Notes: generated by a model not told the origin, from the sequence alone. A stretch of 64,000 bases of DNA from Pseudoleptotrichia goodfellowii (GCF_007990505.1 NZ_AP019822.1:310001-374000); one strand, 5' to 3'; shown: positions 33,095 to 40,832, counted from the first letter of the stretch. Made by a program: numbers and translations.

Positions 33095-33147
33095 AATATA
33101 TTTTGAAAGGTAGGTGTAAACCTCCCTCGAATTTGAATTTATTATAT

Positions 33148-33174
33148 CCGCCTTGTATTTCGGCTACAGGGCGG
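33148..33174 (+). other. Strong 10-bp hairpin before the methyltransferase gene
   Basis: CCGCCTTGTA pairs with TACAGGGCGG (one wobble) around loop TTTCGGC. GC content is far above the surroundings. It lies 20 bases before the ATG at 33195 and may fold in its leader RNA. The rest of 33095-33147 shows nothing clear. Confidence 0.6.
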
Positions 33175-33194
33175 TAACAAAGGAAACGTAAAGG

Positions 33195-33752
33195 ATGAGA
33201 AAAGTAAGCAAAATGCAAAATAATTTGAATAATAACTTTTATTCAGATGAATGGAATACGGATATTAAAACAGTCAATAAAATGATTGAACTTTTAAATC
33301 CGTTTCCTGAAAGTAAAATTTTGTGTCCTTTCGACACTGAAAACTCAAATTTTGTGAAACAGTTGAAAGAGCAAGGACACGAAGTTATATACGGAATAAA
33401 CGATTTTCTCAAAAGTAATAAATATAATTTTGATTATATTATCACAAATCCGCCTTTTTCTATAAAGGACGCTGTAATTGAAAAGTGCCTTGAAAGCGGG
33501 AAAAGGACGTGCTTAGTATTACCACTTGAAAGCTTAGCTGGAGTAAAAAGGCACAGAATTTTTGAGAAATATAATACAAAACTTGAAATATATATTCCGA
33601 CCCGCAGGGTAAATTACTACGATAAAAATTGGAAGAAACGAGACGGAAGTAATTTTCATAGTATATTTATTATTTTTGATAAAGCAAATGTCGAAACGAA
33701 AATAACATTTGAATTTGAAGAAGAGAAAATCAAACAATTAAATCTATTTTAG
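33195..33752 (+). CDS. Phage DNA adenine methyltransferase-like protein (NPPF type)
   Basis: 185 residues. The catalytic motif is NPPFSIKDAVIEKCL (about 86-100). The SAM-binding part is reduced to ILCPFDTENSNFVKQL, a form seen in compact phage N6-adenine methyltransferases. FHSIFIIFDK is a later strand. It may modify phage DNA against host restriction. Activity with such a short motif I is uncertain. Confidence 0.75.
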   Translation: MRKVSKMQNNLNNNFYSDEWNTDIKTVNKMIELLNPFPESKILCPFDTENSNFVKQLKEQGHEVIYGINDFLKSNKYNFDYIITNPPFSIKDAVIEKCLESGKRTCLVLPLESLAGVKRHRIFEKYNTKLEIYIPTRRVNYYDKNWKKRDGSNFHSIFIIFDKANVETKITFEFEEEKIKQLNLF

Positions 33753-33760
33753 GAGGAATT

Positions 33761-34009
33761 GTGGGAGAAAAATCAGAGATAATACAAAAAGTAGACAGTA
33801 TCAATAATCCGCAGCATTACAAACTTAACGGATTGGATATAGAAAGTATTGATGTTGTGAGATCAGTTCTTGGAAAAGAGAAATTCATCGGATTTTGCAA
33901 AGGAAATATACTGAAATACTTAATCCGGGAAGAGAACAAGAACGGATTGGAAGATATAAAAAAAGCCAGAAAATATACGGACTGGCTAATAAAGGAAATG
34001 GAGGGGTAA
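33761..34009 (+). CDS. DUF3310 family protein
   Basis: 82 residues from GTG 33761 (AGGAGG upstream). INNPQHYKLNGLDIESIDVV, FCKGNILKYLIREENKNGLEDIKKARKYTDWL is the DUF3310 pattern (dPxHY...iE.id.....f..GN..KYl.Ra.~KnG..DlkKA..Yl). A common phage protein linked to nucleotide metabolism; role not established. Confidence 0.88.
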   Translation: MGEKSEIIQKVDSINNPQHYKLNGLDIESIDVVRSVLGKEKFIGFCKGNILKYLIREENKNGLEDIKKARKYTDWLIKEMEG

Positions 34010-34011
34010 AG

Positions 34012-34788
34012 ATGAATGAATTGAAAACGATAGAAAAAGAGAATTTTAAAATTTTTAACAAAGAGAATTTAGGAAGCGTAAGAACGGTATTAGTGGACGG
34101 CGAAGTTTGGTTCTGTATAAAAGATGTATGCAATATTTTAGGATTAACAAATCCTACTATGGTAGCTCAAAGATTGGACATGGACGAACAGGCTAAGTTT
34201 GACTTAGGGTTATTAAATAAAGAGCTTACGAACTTTGCAAATGAAAGCGGTCTTTATACTTTGATTTTGAGAAGTGATAAACCTGAAGCCAAGACCTTCA
34301 GAAAATGGATAACTTCGGAAGTGATACCGTCAATCCGTAAAACAGGAAACTACTCAATTCAAAATCCTGTTGAAGCTTTGCTTGAAAATCCTGTAAAGCT
34401 TGGAGAAATGCTGATTGAATACGGAAAAGCAAAAGAACAATTAAAAATACAAGCTCCTAAGGTACAAGCGTATGAAAATTTGTATGAAAGCGATGCCGTT
34501 ATGGATATTGGAGAAGTATCTAAAACAATAAATTTCAAGGGAATTGGAAGGAATAACTTATTTGCAATTTTAAGACAACAAGGAATATTGAACTCTAATA
34601 ACGATCCATATCAGGAATATGTAAATAGAGGATATTTTAAATTAATCCCGACAAATTATGTTGATAATTTCGGGAATAGGAAGATGAAAACAGTCGTTTA
34701 TATGAAAGGGATAGAAGCGATTACAAGGTTATTGCTGAAATTAGGATATACAAAAATAAATCCTAACTATAGTGTGGCAATAAACTAA
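34012..34788 (+). CDS. Phage antirepressor, BRO-N plus KilA-C domains
   Basis: 258 residues from ATG 34012 (GGAGGGG upstream). The BRO-N domain includes VRTVLVDGEVWFCIKDVCNILGL and SGLYTLILRSDKPEAKTFRKWITSEVIPSIRKTG. The KilA-C (ANT) domain includes AYENLYESDAVMDIGEVSKTIN and GRNNLFAILRQQGIL. Such proteins bind and neutralise repressors or act as DNA-binding regulators. A longer frame from 33895 overlaps the DUF3310 gene and is not used. Confidence 0.9.
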   Translation: MNELKTIEKENFKIFNKENLGSVRTVLVDGEVWFCIKDVCNILGLTNPTMVAQRLDMDEQAKFDLGLLNKELTNFANESGLYTLILRSDKPEAKTFRKWITSEVIPSIRKTGNYSIQNPVEALLENPVKLGEMLIEYGKAKEQLKIQAPKVQAYENLYESDAVMDIGEVSKTINFKGIGRNNLFAILRQQGILNSNNDPYQEYVNRGYFKLIPTNYVDNFGNRKMKTVVYMKGIEAITRLLLKLGYTKINPNYSVAIN

Positions 34789-34792
34789 AAAA

Positions 34793-34814
34793 AAGACACT
34801 TTATAGAGTGTCTT
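34793..34814 (-). terminator. Hairpin with a minus-strand T-run
   Basis: Stem AAGACACT/AGTGTCTT with loop TTATAG. The T-run is on the minus strand (A8 on +), so as a + strand terminator it is poor. It may serve as an mRNA-end or antisense barrier. Confidence 0.4.
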
Positions 34815-34883
34815 AAAAGGAGTTGGTTATTTAATTTTATAGCTAATTATATCATGAAAAACGGTGTTTGTAAAGGAGTTTAG

Positions 34884-35798
34884 ATGAGTTTTAAGGAACA
34901 TAATAACCGAATAAAAGCAAAGAATTTCGCTGAATATATCACGGGAGAAGAGTTAAGAAAATATGTAGCTTCCAAAGTTAAAAAATATGTCGGAGAAAAT
35001 CCAACGATATTTGACGGAGCTTTAGGAAGCGGACAGCTTGAACAGTACTGCAATCCTGAAAAAATCTATGGTGTCGAAATTCAAGCAGAAAGTTGTGAGG
35101 CAGCAAAAGAGAATTATTCCGAAATTGACATTGAAAATAAAAGTTTTTTCAATTTCACGAGAGATAATTTTGTAGCTGATTGCGTGATTATGAATCCGCC
35201 GTTTTCGATTAAATTCAAAGATTTGTCAGAGGAAGAACAAGAAAATATCAGGAATGAATTTAGCTGGAAAAAGAGCGGAGTTGTCGACGATATATTTGTG
35301 CTTAAATCACTCAAATATACGAAAAAATACGGCTTCTACATACTATTTCCTGGTGTCGGATACAGAAGCAGTGAGAAAAAGTTTCGGGAAATTATTGGAA
35401 ACAGTCTGCAGGAACTTAACATGATAGAAAACGCTTTTGAAGACACAGGAATATCAGTTTTATTTATTGTTATTGATAAGGAAAAAACAGACAATAAAGT
35501 TACCAAAGAGTTGTATGATTGTAAAACTAAAAGTCTTCTTAAAATTGAAGAAACGGATCTCGAAGAAGACTTTCGTTGGCAACCGACACAGTTGGAAAAA
35601 GAAACAGAAGAAATTAATATAGAAGAGCTTAAAGATGACTTAAAACGGTCATTTTTAGGGCATATTGAAAATAGCTTAGATTTAGAATTATTTCTATTTA
35701 GAACGCTTGGAGAAGGAGAATTTCTAAGCTATTTAGCAGCAATAAAAGAAATTGTACGAAAGTACGAAAGAAAATATCTGATAGGAGATGAAGAATGA
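34884..35798 (+). CDS. N6-adenine DNA methyltransferase
   Basis: 304 residues. Motif I: TIFDGALGSGQLEQYC (about 39-54); motif IV: CVIMNPPFSIKFKD (about 97-110). The C-terminal part is helical and acidic. The order motif I then NPPF fits gamma-class N6-adenine methylases of the HsdM type. It ends overlapping the next gene by 4 bases (ATGA), so the two proteins are translationally coupled. It could protect phage DNA or form a pair with the nuclease-like partner. Confidence 0.85.
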   Translation: MSFKEHNNRIKAKNFAEYITGEELRKYVASKVKKYVGENPTIFDGALGSGQLEQYCNPEKIYGVEIQAESCEAAKENYSEIDIENKSFFNFTRDNFVADCVIMNPPFSIKFKDLSEEEQENIRNEFSWKKSGVVDDIFVLKSLKYTKKYGFYILFPGVGYRSSEKKFREIIGNSLQELNMIENAFEDTGISVLFIVIDKEKTDNKVTKELYDCKTKSLLKIEETDLEEDFRWQPTQLEKETEEINIEELKDDLKRSFLGHIENSLDLELFLFRTLGEGEFLSYLAAIKEIVRKYERKYLIGDEE

Positions 35799-36337
35799 AA
35801 GATATAGTAGAAATCTATAAAGAATGTGGCGATTTTCACGAATCAGTTAAGAGAAGTGGACTTACTCCACTTGTTGCTCACATAAAATTAATGAAAAGCG
35901 GTGTTTTGAAAATACAAGACAAAATAAAATATGCCAGTAGAGGTGGAAGATTAGGGGGACTGGCAGAGGAACTATTTCAAAAATTAGTTCCTGATGCTGT
36001 GGATGCTAATAAATATTGGCAAAAAAATAATCCTATTTACGATTTCATGTATAAAGGATTGACCATAGACGTCAAATATAGCAGCTATCATTCCCGAGGG
36101 AAGAAAACAAACTACTGGAATATACGGACAAAAGGGAAACAGAACATAACAGTAGCATTTTTAGAAAGAAAAAGTGGAGATGAATTGAAAAATCCTTACT
36201 GCTTATTAATCCCAAACGGCTTTATCGGGACCAAATGCGATACTCACGTATCTAAGAGTGGAGAATGGTTTCAAAACTTTAGAATAGAACTGGACGAACT
36301 ACAAAAATACTTAGATGAGTATGCGGAATTTGTTTAA
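35795..36337 (+). CDS. Possible PD-(D/E)XK nuclease with N-terminal helix-turn-helix
   Basis: 180 residues. The N-terminus IVEIYKECGDFHESVKRSGLTPLVAHIKLMKSGVL resembles a helix-turn-helix. The core PIYDFMYKGLTIDVKYSSYH (about 82-101) has the D...(I)DVK spacing of PD-(D/E)XK enzymes, with YWNIRTKGKQ and VAFLE strands after it. The gene overlaps the methyltransferase by 4 bases. It may be a restriction enzyme or a recombination nuclease; I infer a nuclease only from the motif. Confidence 0.6.
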   Translation: MKDIVEIYKECGDFHESVKRSGLTPLVAHIKLMKSGVLKIQDKIKYASRGGRLGGLAEELFQKLVPDAVDANKYWQKNNPIYDFMYKGLTIDVKYSSYHSRGKKTNYWNIRTKGKQNITVAFLERKSGDELKNPYCLLIPNGFIGTKCDTHVSKSGEWFQNFRIELDELQKYLDEYAEFV

Positions 36338-36346
36338 GGAGTAACT

Positions 36347-36898
36347 ATGAAAAGAAATTGGACATTAGGAGAAATAGAAGATTTAAGAATAATGATCGAA
36401 GTGGAAGGATTAAGTCACAGGGAAGCGGCAGAGGCACTTGGAAGAACAAAACAATCTGTTTGTCACAAAGCTAGGATATATAAATTTAAAACATCGTATT
36501 TTATGGATAAAAGAAAAAAGATAGAATTAAGAAACTTAGTTGAAAATTCAACTATTGATAAAAACACCATTTGTAAAAGATTGAAAATAACAAAAAGATC
36601 CTTAAATTATAGAATGGAATTGATGTATAAAACATGCAATTTAACAAATATAAGAAATAAAGGGTTATTTAAAAACAATGGTAAAAAATGGTCGCAGGAA
36701 GAAGACGATTTTATTTACAAAAATTATTATAAAATAGGAAGATTGAAAACAGCCAAAGCGTTAGGGAGAACTCTTGGAGCATTAAAAAAAAGAATGTTTG
36801 ATAACATAGATAAAAAATTGTTAGAAAAAGGTTTTTATACAAAAGGTTGGAACTTTAAAGAACGAACGAGAATATGGAAGGAAAGCAGGGATTTATGA
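36347..36898 (+). CDS. SANT/Myb-like double HTH protein
   Basis: 183 residues. Two similar DNA-binding-like units: WTLGEIEDLRIMIEVEGLSHREAAEALGRTKQSVCHKA (about 4-41) and WSQEEDDFIYKNYYKIGRLKTAKALGRTLGALKKRM (about 114-150). The gene at 41626 has the same second unit. A DNA-binding regulator is inferred; not a sigma factor by any motif I can see. Confidence 0.7.
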   Translation: MKRNWTLGEIEDLRIMIEVEGLSHREAAEALGRTKQSVCHKARIYKFKTSYFMDKRKKIELRNLVENSTIDKNTICKRLKITKRSLNYRMELMYKTCNLTNIRNKGLFKNNGKKWSQEEDDFIYKNYYKIGRLKTAKALGRTLGALKKRMFDNIDKKLLEKGFYTKGWNFKERTRIWKESRDL

Positions 36899-37053
36899 AA
36901 ACAGAACAAGAAATAAGGGAACTGCTTGAAAGATTCAAGGAAGAAAAAGAAGCAGTATCAAAGGATGAAAACTTGACGATAGAGCAAAGAAACAAGGAAT
37001 TTAACAGATATTTAGACAGAATACATCTGTTAAGAAGAATTTTAGAAGATTAG
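36895..37053 (+). CDS. Small coiled-coil protein of the MKTEQEI type
   Basis: 52 residues, MKTEQEIRELLERFKEEKEA, ending RIHLLRRILED. Its ATG overlaps the stop of the upstream gene (ATGA). Third member of the prophage's MKTEQEI set. Confidence 0.7.
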   Translation: MKTEQEIRELLERFKEEKEAVSKDENLTIEQRNKEFNRYLDRIHLLRRILED

Positions 37054-37065
37054 AGGTGTCGGAAT

Positions 37066-37866
37066 ATGGCCAAAAAATTAATAAATAAAAAGGGGAATTA
37101 TACAACAATACAAAACGAATTAATAAATGACAAAAGCATATCTTTAAAGGCTAAGGGAATATTGCTATATATGCTGTCAAAACCATATGACTGGAAATAT
37201 AATCCAAAAGAAATAGCAGCAAATTCAAAAGACGGATTAGATTCAGTATACAGCGGGTTAAAAGAACTTATTGAAGCGGGATATGTAAGCCGAAAGCGAT
37301 ATGCTGACGGTAGGGTAGATTATTATGTTTTTGAAGATAAAAGCGAAAATGACATTGAGGATTTTTCTTTAAAAGAAGAAAACCCAAATCGGGAAAACCC
37401 AAATCGGGAAAACCCAAATCGGGAAAACCCAAATCGGGATTTTCCCGACGTATACAAAAGAAAGAATACTACTAAAGAAAGAAATATACTAAATACTGAA
37501 TATAACAAAAAAGAAAATAAAAAAGAAAGAAACGAAATTGATGATTATATAAACGCTGCTCAAAAAAGTGAGGAGTATAAAAATCTACTTTTTGAGTTTG
37601 TAAAATATAGAAAAAAGATAAAATTATCTTTAAAAACTCCAGGACCTCTTAAGACATTGATTAATTTCTTTCCGACAGAAGAACTTTTAAAAGAAGCTTT
37701 GGAATATATGGATATGTATAACTGGAGGACAGCTGAACCACAATGGATAGAAAATAAAAAGCAAGGAGGAAACAATAATGGTGGAAAGCGTGCAGGATAT
37801 AGCAAAACGAATGGAAAACATTCGGAAAAACCAGACTACTCAACGGGATTTGAAGACTGGAACTAA
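37066..37866 (+). CDS. Replication initiator-like winged-helix protein with internal iterons
   Basis: 266 residues. The N-terminal winged-helix domain includes YTTIQNELINDKSISLKAKGILLYMLSKP and SVYSGLKELIEAGYVSRKRY. A linker carries four tandem ENPNR repeats (about 105-124), encoded by 15-bp DNA repeats. The C-terminal part (YKNLLFEFVKYRKKIKLSLK... TAEPQWIENK) looks DnaD-like. The helicase-loader gene overlaps its last 89 bases. The layout mirrors lambda O: an origin inside the initiator gene, followed by the loader. Confidence 0.78.
   Translation: MAKKLINKKGNYTTIQNELINDKSISLKAKGILLYMLSKPYDWKYNPKEIAANSKDGLDSVYSGLKELIEAGYVSRKRYADGRVDYYVFEDKSENDIEDFSLKEENPNRENPNRENPNRENPNRDFPDVYKRKNTTKERNILNTEYNKKENKKERNEIDDYINAAQKSEEYKNLLFEFVKYRKKIKLSLKTPGPLKTLINFFPTEELLKEALEYMDMYNWRTAEPQWIENKKQGGNNNGGKRAGYSKTNGKHSEKPDYSTGFEDWN
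37379..37438 (+). repeat. Four exact 15-bp direct repeats (iterons)
   Basis: Unit AAAACCCAAATCGGG, four perfect copies without spacers at 37379, 37394, 37409 and 37424. They encode ENPNR in the host gene. The 15-bp length is in phase with codons but not with the helix turn. Confidence 0.9.
37379..37540 (+). other. Probable prophage replication origin
   Basis: The iterons are followed by the inverted repeat TCGGGA-TTT-TCCCGA (37434-37448) and then about 90 bases that are almost only A/G with T (37450-37540), a purine-biased AT-rich stretch suited to unwinding. Order and setting (inside the initiator gene, before the loader gene) match the lambda origin. Confidence 0.65.
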
Positions 37867-38530
37867 TAATTATATGGCTGAAACTGTGGATTGGGATGAA
37901 GAAATAAGAAAACAAGAAACGAAAGAATACCAAAGACTTTCAAATATTTTGGAAGAAGAAAAACAAATAACTTTTAAAAAAGCTGATTGTAAAAATGATA
38001 CTGAAAAAAAACACAAAAAATCATTTGAAAATTTTTGCCGGAACTTTGAAGAAATAAAAGAAATCGGATTAGGCATTTTCATGTACGGCGAATGCGGAAC
38101 AGGAAAAAGTTACTACTCGGTTTGTATTATGAATGAACTCAATAAAGAATATAAAGTTTACCGAACAAGCCTATTTGATTTACTTGAAGAAATAAGACAG
38201 ACGTATAAAAAATATACGGATGCAACGGACGAGTATTTATTTAAAAGGTTAAAAAAGTCGGATCTTGTAATTTTTGATGACTTAGGAAATGAAATGATAA
38301 CAGATTGGGGAAAAGAAAAAATGTTTTTGATTTTTGAGTTTTTGTACAAAAATCGCGTTTCTTTTATCATAAATACTAACTTAGATAATAAACAGTTTCA
38401 AGAGTTTTTGAGAATCAATGGAAGTCCGAAGTTATTTGATAGAATCCGAGAACGTTGCAAAAGCTATAAATTTGATTGGGATAGCAGAAGAAAAGATTTG
38501 CATAAAGCGGATTTTGAAAGATTGTTTTAG
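37778..38530 (+). CDS. DnaC-like helicase loader ATPase
   Basis: 250 residues. Walker A GECGTGKSYYS (about 104-114), Walker B LVIFDDLGNE, sensor I FIINTNLDNKQF, and Arg-finger region RIRERCKSYKFD fit the DnaC/IstB AAA+ family. The N-terminal 80 or so residues are the helical helicase-contact part. It loads the host DnaB helicase at the phage origin. GGAGG and ATG 37778 lie inside the initiator gene, giving an 89-base overlap. Confidence 0.9.
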   Translation: MVESVQDIAKRMENIRKNQTTQRDLKTGTNNYMAETVDWDEEIRKQETKEYQRLSNILEEEKQITFKKADCKNDTEKKHKKSFENFCRNFEEIKEIGLGIFMYGECGTGKSYYSVCIMNELNKEYKVYRTSLFDLLEEIRQTYKKYTDATDEYLFKRLKKSDLVIFDDLGNEMITDWGKEKMFLIFEFLYKNRVSFIINTNLDNKQFQEFLRINGSPKLFDRIRERCKSYKFDWDSRRKDLHKADFERLF

Positions 38531-38539
38531 GAGGAGCAA

Positions 38540-38689
38540 ATGGTGACTAAAGAAATTTTACGAAAAAGATTGGATTTGATTGATAAAAAAATCGAATTTA
38601 CAGAAAACAGAATAAAATCCTATGAAACCGAACTTAAAAAGTTGAGAAAAATAAAATTTGAGATAGAAGAAGAATTAAATGAAAAGTAG
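38540..38689 (+). CDS. Small coiled-coil protein
   Basis: 49 residues, MVTKEILRKRLDLIDKKIEF, entirely helical heptad-like (KLRKIKFEIEEEL). GGAGGAG precedes the ATG; the end overlaps the next gene by 11 bases. Not recognised. Confidence 0.65.
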   Translation: MVTKEILRKRLDLIDKKIEFTENRIKSYETELKKLRKIKFEIEEELNEK

Positions 38690-38900
38690 AAAAGTAAATC
38701 TTTATTATTTCCAAATATGGCACGGAGATAATAAAGTTGAGATAAAAACAGATAAATGGTCGGAGATAGTAGATTTTGTCAAACTACATAAAAAGGGAGT
38801 AACAGGCTTTAATCAAGGCTATAAGAAAGTTCCTGAAAGCAAATTACAGCATTGTATTGATAATGTGAGTATTGAAGACCTAATGACTTTGAAGGAGTGA
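38679..38900 (+). CDS. Small phage protein of unknown function
   Basis: 73 residues, MKSRKVNLYYFQIWHGDNKV. Strand-rich start, then WSEIVDFVKLHKKGVTGF. It overlaps both neighbours slightly. Not recognised. Confidence 0.6.
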   Translation: MKSRKVNLYYFQIWHGDNKVEIKTDKWSEIVDFVKLHKKGVTGFNQGYKKVPESKLQHCIDNVSIEDLMTLKE

Positions 38901-38902
38901 AG

Positions 38903-39091
38903 ATGTTAAAAATATTGCAAGGAGACGCACTTGAAAAAATAAAAGAAATTGAAACAGAAATGAGTAGAGTGCGAGGTATAATAAGCGATTATCAAGATAC
39001 GGTAGATGAAGCTGATCGTCTTATTTATGAAGACGACCAAGATATTTCAGAATTAGAATATATACTTGAAGAATTAAAAGACATATTTTAG
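38903..39091 (+). CDS. Small acidic coiled-coil protein
   Basis: 62 residues from ATG 38903 (AAGGAG upstream): MLKILQGDALEKIKEIETEM, acidic helical, ending ELEYILEELKDIF. Not recognised. Confidence 0.62.
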   Translation: MLKILQGDALEKIKEIETEMSRVRGIISDYQDTVDEADRLIYEDDQDISELEYILEELKDIF

Positions 39092-39103
39092 GAGGAATTA
39101 AAA

Positions 39104-39625
39104 ATGGAAGCATTAAAAACGTTTGATGTTAAAGAATTATTGAAAAGACAAGCTGAGCTTGATAGAAAATTTGACGATAAAGAAACTTTGAGAAAAAGAA
39201 CAGAAAGCAGAGTTTTAATAGCGTATTTTACAGAACTCGGAGAACTGTCACAGGAACTTAAAGGGGAGTGGAATTATTGGAAAAATACAGCTAAAAGGTA
39301 CGACAAGAACAGAGTTTTAGAAGAATTGTCGGACGTGCTACACTTCTTTTTAAGCTATCTTAATTTAAGAAAATGTATGAAAACAGCCAATTTTGAGAGA
39401 TTAGAACTGGACATAATACAATATCATTACAATGAAAGCATCGAAATCAGTTTAGAATGCTTATTTGACTTAGATACGATCTTAATCGGAGTCGAGGCAT
39501 ATCATTATTTTAGACAAATGTTAAACATAGTAATGAAAATCGGTGCATCGGAGCAGGAGTTTTTAAAAGTACATCATGAAAAATGGCTTAAAAATATGAA
39601 CGAAAGAACTAAGGAGGAATACTAA
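39104..39625 (+). CDS. Dimeric all-alpha dUTPase (dUTPase_2 / MazG-like)
   Basis: 173 residues. AYFTELGELSQELKGEWNYWKN (E-x-x-E metal site) and VLEELSDVLHFFLSYLN (E-x-x-D) are the helical metal-binding motifs of the dimeric dUTPase family. It hydrolyses dUTP to dUMP, keeping uracil out of phage DNA. GGAGG before the ATG. Confidence 0.9.
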   Translation: MEALKTFDVKELLKRQAELDRKFDDKETLRKRTESRVLIAYFTELGELSQELKGEWNYWKNTAKRYDKNRVLEELSDVLHFFLSYLNLRKCMKTANFERLELDIIQYHYNESIEISLECLFDLDTILIGVEAYHYFRQMLNIVMKIGASEQEFLKVHHEKWLKNMNERTKEEY

Positions 39626-39629
39626 TGAA

Positions 39630-40379
39630 TTGCAAATATTTAAAAATGAAAAGATAGGACAGATAAGGGCTTTAAAAAAAGATAACGAAATTTATTTCGT
39701 AGGAAAAGATATTGCTGAAATTTTAGGGTATAAAGATACGTCGAAAGCAATAACAAGACATGTTGAAGAAGATGACCGTATGAAATGTCCTGTCGTCGAT
39801 AATATAGGAAGAGAACAGGAAACTTGGATAATAAATGAAAGTGGTTTTTATTCTTTAATAATTTCGAGCGAAATGAAAGAAGCGAAAGAGTTTAAAAAGT
39901 GGGTAACAAAAGATGTCTTGCCGAGTATCAGAAAACATGGAATGTACGCTACCGATGAGTTATTAGAAAATCCTGATTTGTTAATTCGAGTTGCTACAAA
40001 ATTAAAAGAAGAAAAAGAAAAAAATAAGCAACTGAAATTAGAACTTGCTTACAAATCTGAAATAATTGAGGGAGTAACAAATAATATTGATGTGTACAAG
40101 AAACAAGATATTTTAAATAGAGTTGTAAAGCACAAAGGAGCCAACTATAGAGAGCGTTGTGGAGAATTATACAAAGTCTACAGAGAAACACATCATGTAG
40201 ACTTGAAGGCGAGAAAAGAAGGCTACAATAAAACTCAAATCAGGAGCAGAGACAAGTGTAAAAGTGTTATTGAATATGCTGTTAAATTTGGACATATAGA
40301 TAATCTTTATAACATAGCTTTGAAAATGTATGAAACGGATATGAACGAAATTATAGAAAAAATAAGAGAGGTGGCTTAG
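39630..40379 (+). CDS. BRO-N antirepressor-like protein with ORF6C-like C-terminus
   Basis: 249 residues. BRO-N part: QIFKNEKIGQIRALKKDNEIYFVGKDIAEILGY and SGFYSLIISSEMKEAKEFKKWVTKDVLPSIRKHG. The C-terminal KKQDILNRVVKHKGANYRERCGELY resembles ORF6C. The usable start is TTG 39630, 12 bases after AAGGAGG. The better-spaced ATG at 39625 is out of frame and opens only a 10-codon reading frame. Homologues usually begin MNELQIF, so a small indel at the start is suspected. Confidence 0.82.
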   Translation: MQIFKNEKIGQIRALKKDNEIYFVGKDIAEILGYKDTSKAITRHVEEDDRMKCPVVDNIGREQETWIINESGFYSLIISSEMKEAKEFKKWVTKDVLPSIRKHGMYATDELLENPDLLIRVATKLKEEKEKNKQLKLELAYKSEIIEGVTNNIDVYKKQDILNRVVKHKGANYRERCGELYKVYRETHHVDLKARKEGYNKTQIRSRDKCKSVIEYAVKFGHIDNLYNIALKMYETDMNEIIEKIREVA

Positions 40380-40381
40380 TT

Positions 40382-40618
40382 ATGAATAGCAAAGAATACG
40401 GGAAATTTCAAAAATTATTAGATGATTTTGATGTGCAGGACAAAATATCAGATTTATTTGTGAGTATAGCGAAATGTTTAAAATATGAGTTAAGAGATGA
40501 GGACATGACGGATATAACAGAGCAAATAATAAAAGAAGAAATTGGAATGGAAAGAATAGATACGGAAACAATAACATTTATAGCTTTAAAAGAATTTGAA
40601 AAATGGAAAAGTCAATAA
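40382..40618 (+). CDS. Small acidic phage protein
   Basis: 78 residues, MNSKEYGKFQKLLDDFDVQD, helical and acidic. Starts two bases after the upstream stop; GAGGTGG serves as ribosome site. Not recognised. Confidence 0.6.
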   Translation: MNSKEYGKFQKLLDDFDVQDKISDLFVSIAKCLKYELRDEDMTDITEQIIKEEIGMERIDTETITFIALKEFEKWKSQ

Positions 40619-40631
40619 AAGAGGTGTCGAG

Positions 40632-40829
40632 ATGAGAAGAGAAACGAAAAGAACTTTTGAACTTGTTAGGAAAGTACTTTTGACAGGTTCTGAAATTACT
40701 GAAGATGACGGAGAATTTTTAAGAAGAAATCCCGAATTATTTGCAAATTTTAAATTTAAAAAAGTTAGGAGAGCAGATCCGAAATGGCGATTACTTTTAA
40801 ATAATAAAAAAATTAAAGTGGAGGTGTAG
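40632..40829 (+). CDS. Small basic phage protein
   Basis: 65 residues from ATG 40632 (GAGGTG upstream), MRRETKRTFELVRKVLLTGS, ending KWRLLLNNKKIKVEV. Not recognised; the frame extends back to 40596 but lacks a ribosome site there. Confidence 0.6.
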   Translation: MRRETKRTFELVRKVLLTGSEITEDDGEFLRRNPELFANFKFKKVRRADPKWRLLLNNKKIKVEV

Positions 40830-40832
40830 GAG

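Noticed and set aside
34793-34814. Terminator after the KilA-C antirepressor gene
   Set aside because: The hairpin is followed by AAAA on the + strand; the T-run is only on the minus strand, where no gene ends.
36347-36898. Phage sigma factor
   Set aside because: No region 2 or 4 sigma motifs; the repeats look SANT/Myb-like.
37379-37438. Tandem repeats as a CRISPR array
   Set aside because: Four 15-bp units without spacers, in frame within a gene, so iterons rather than CRISPR; no cas genes nearby.
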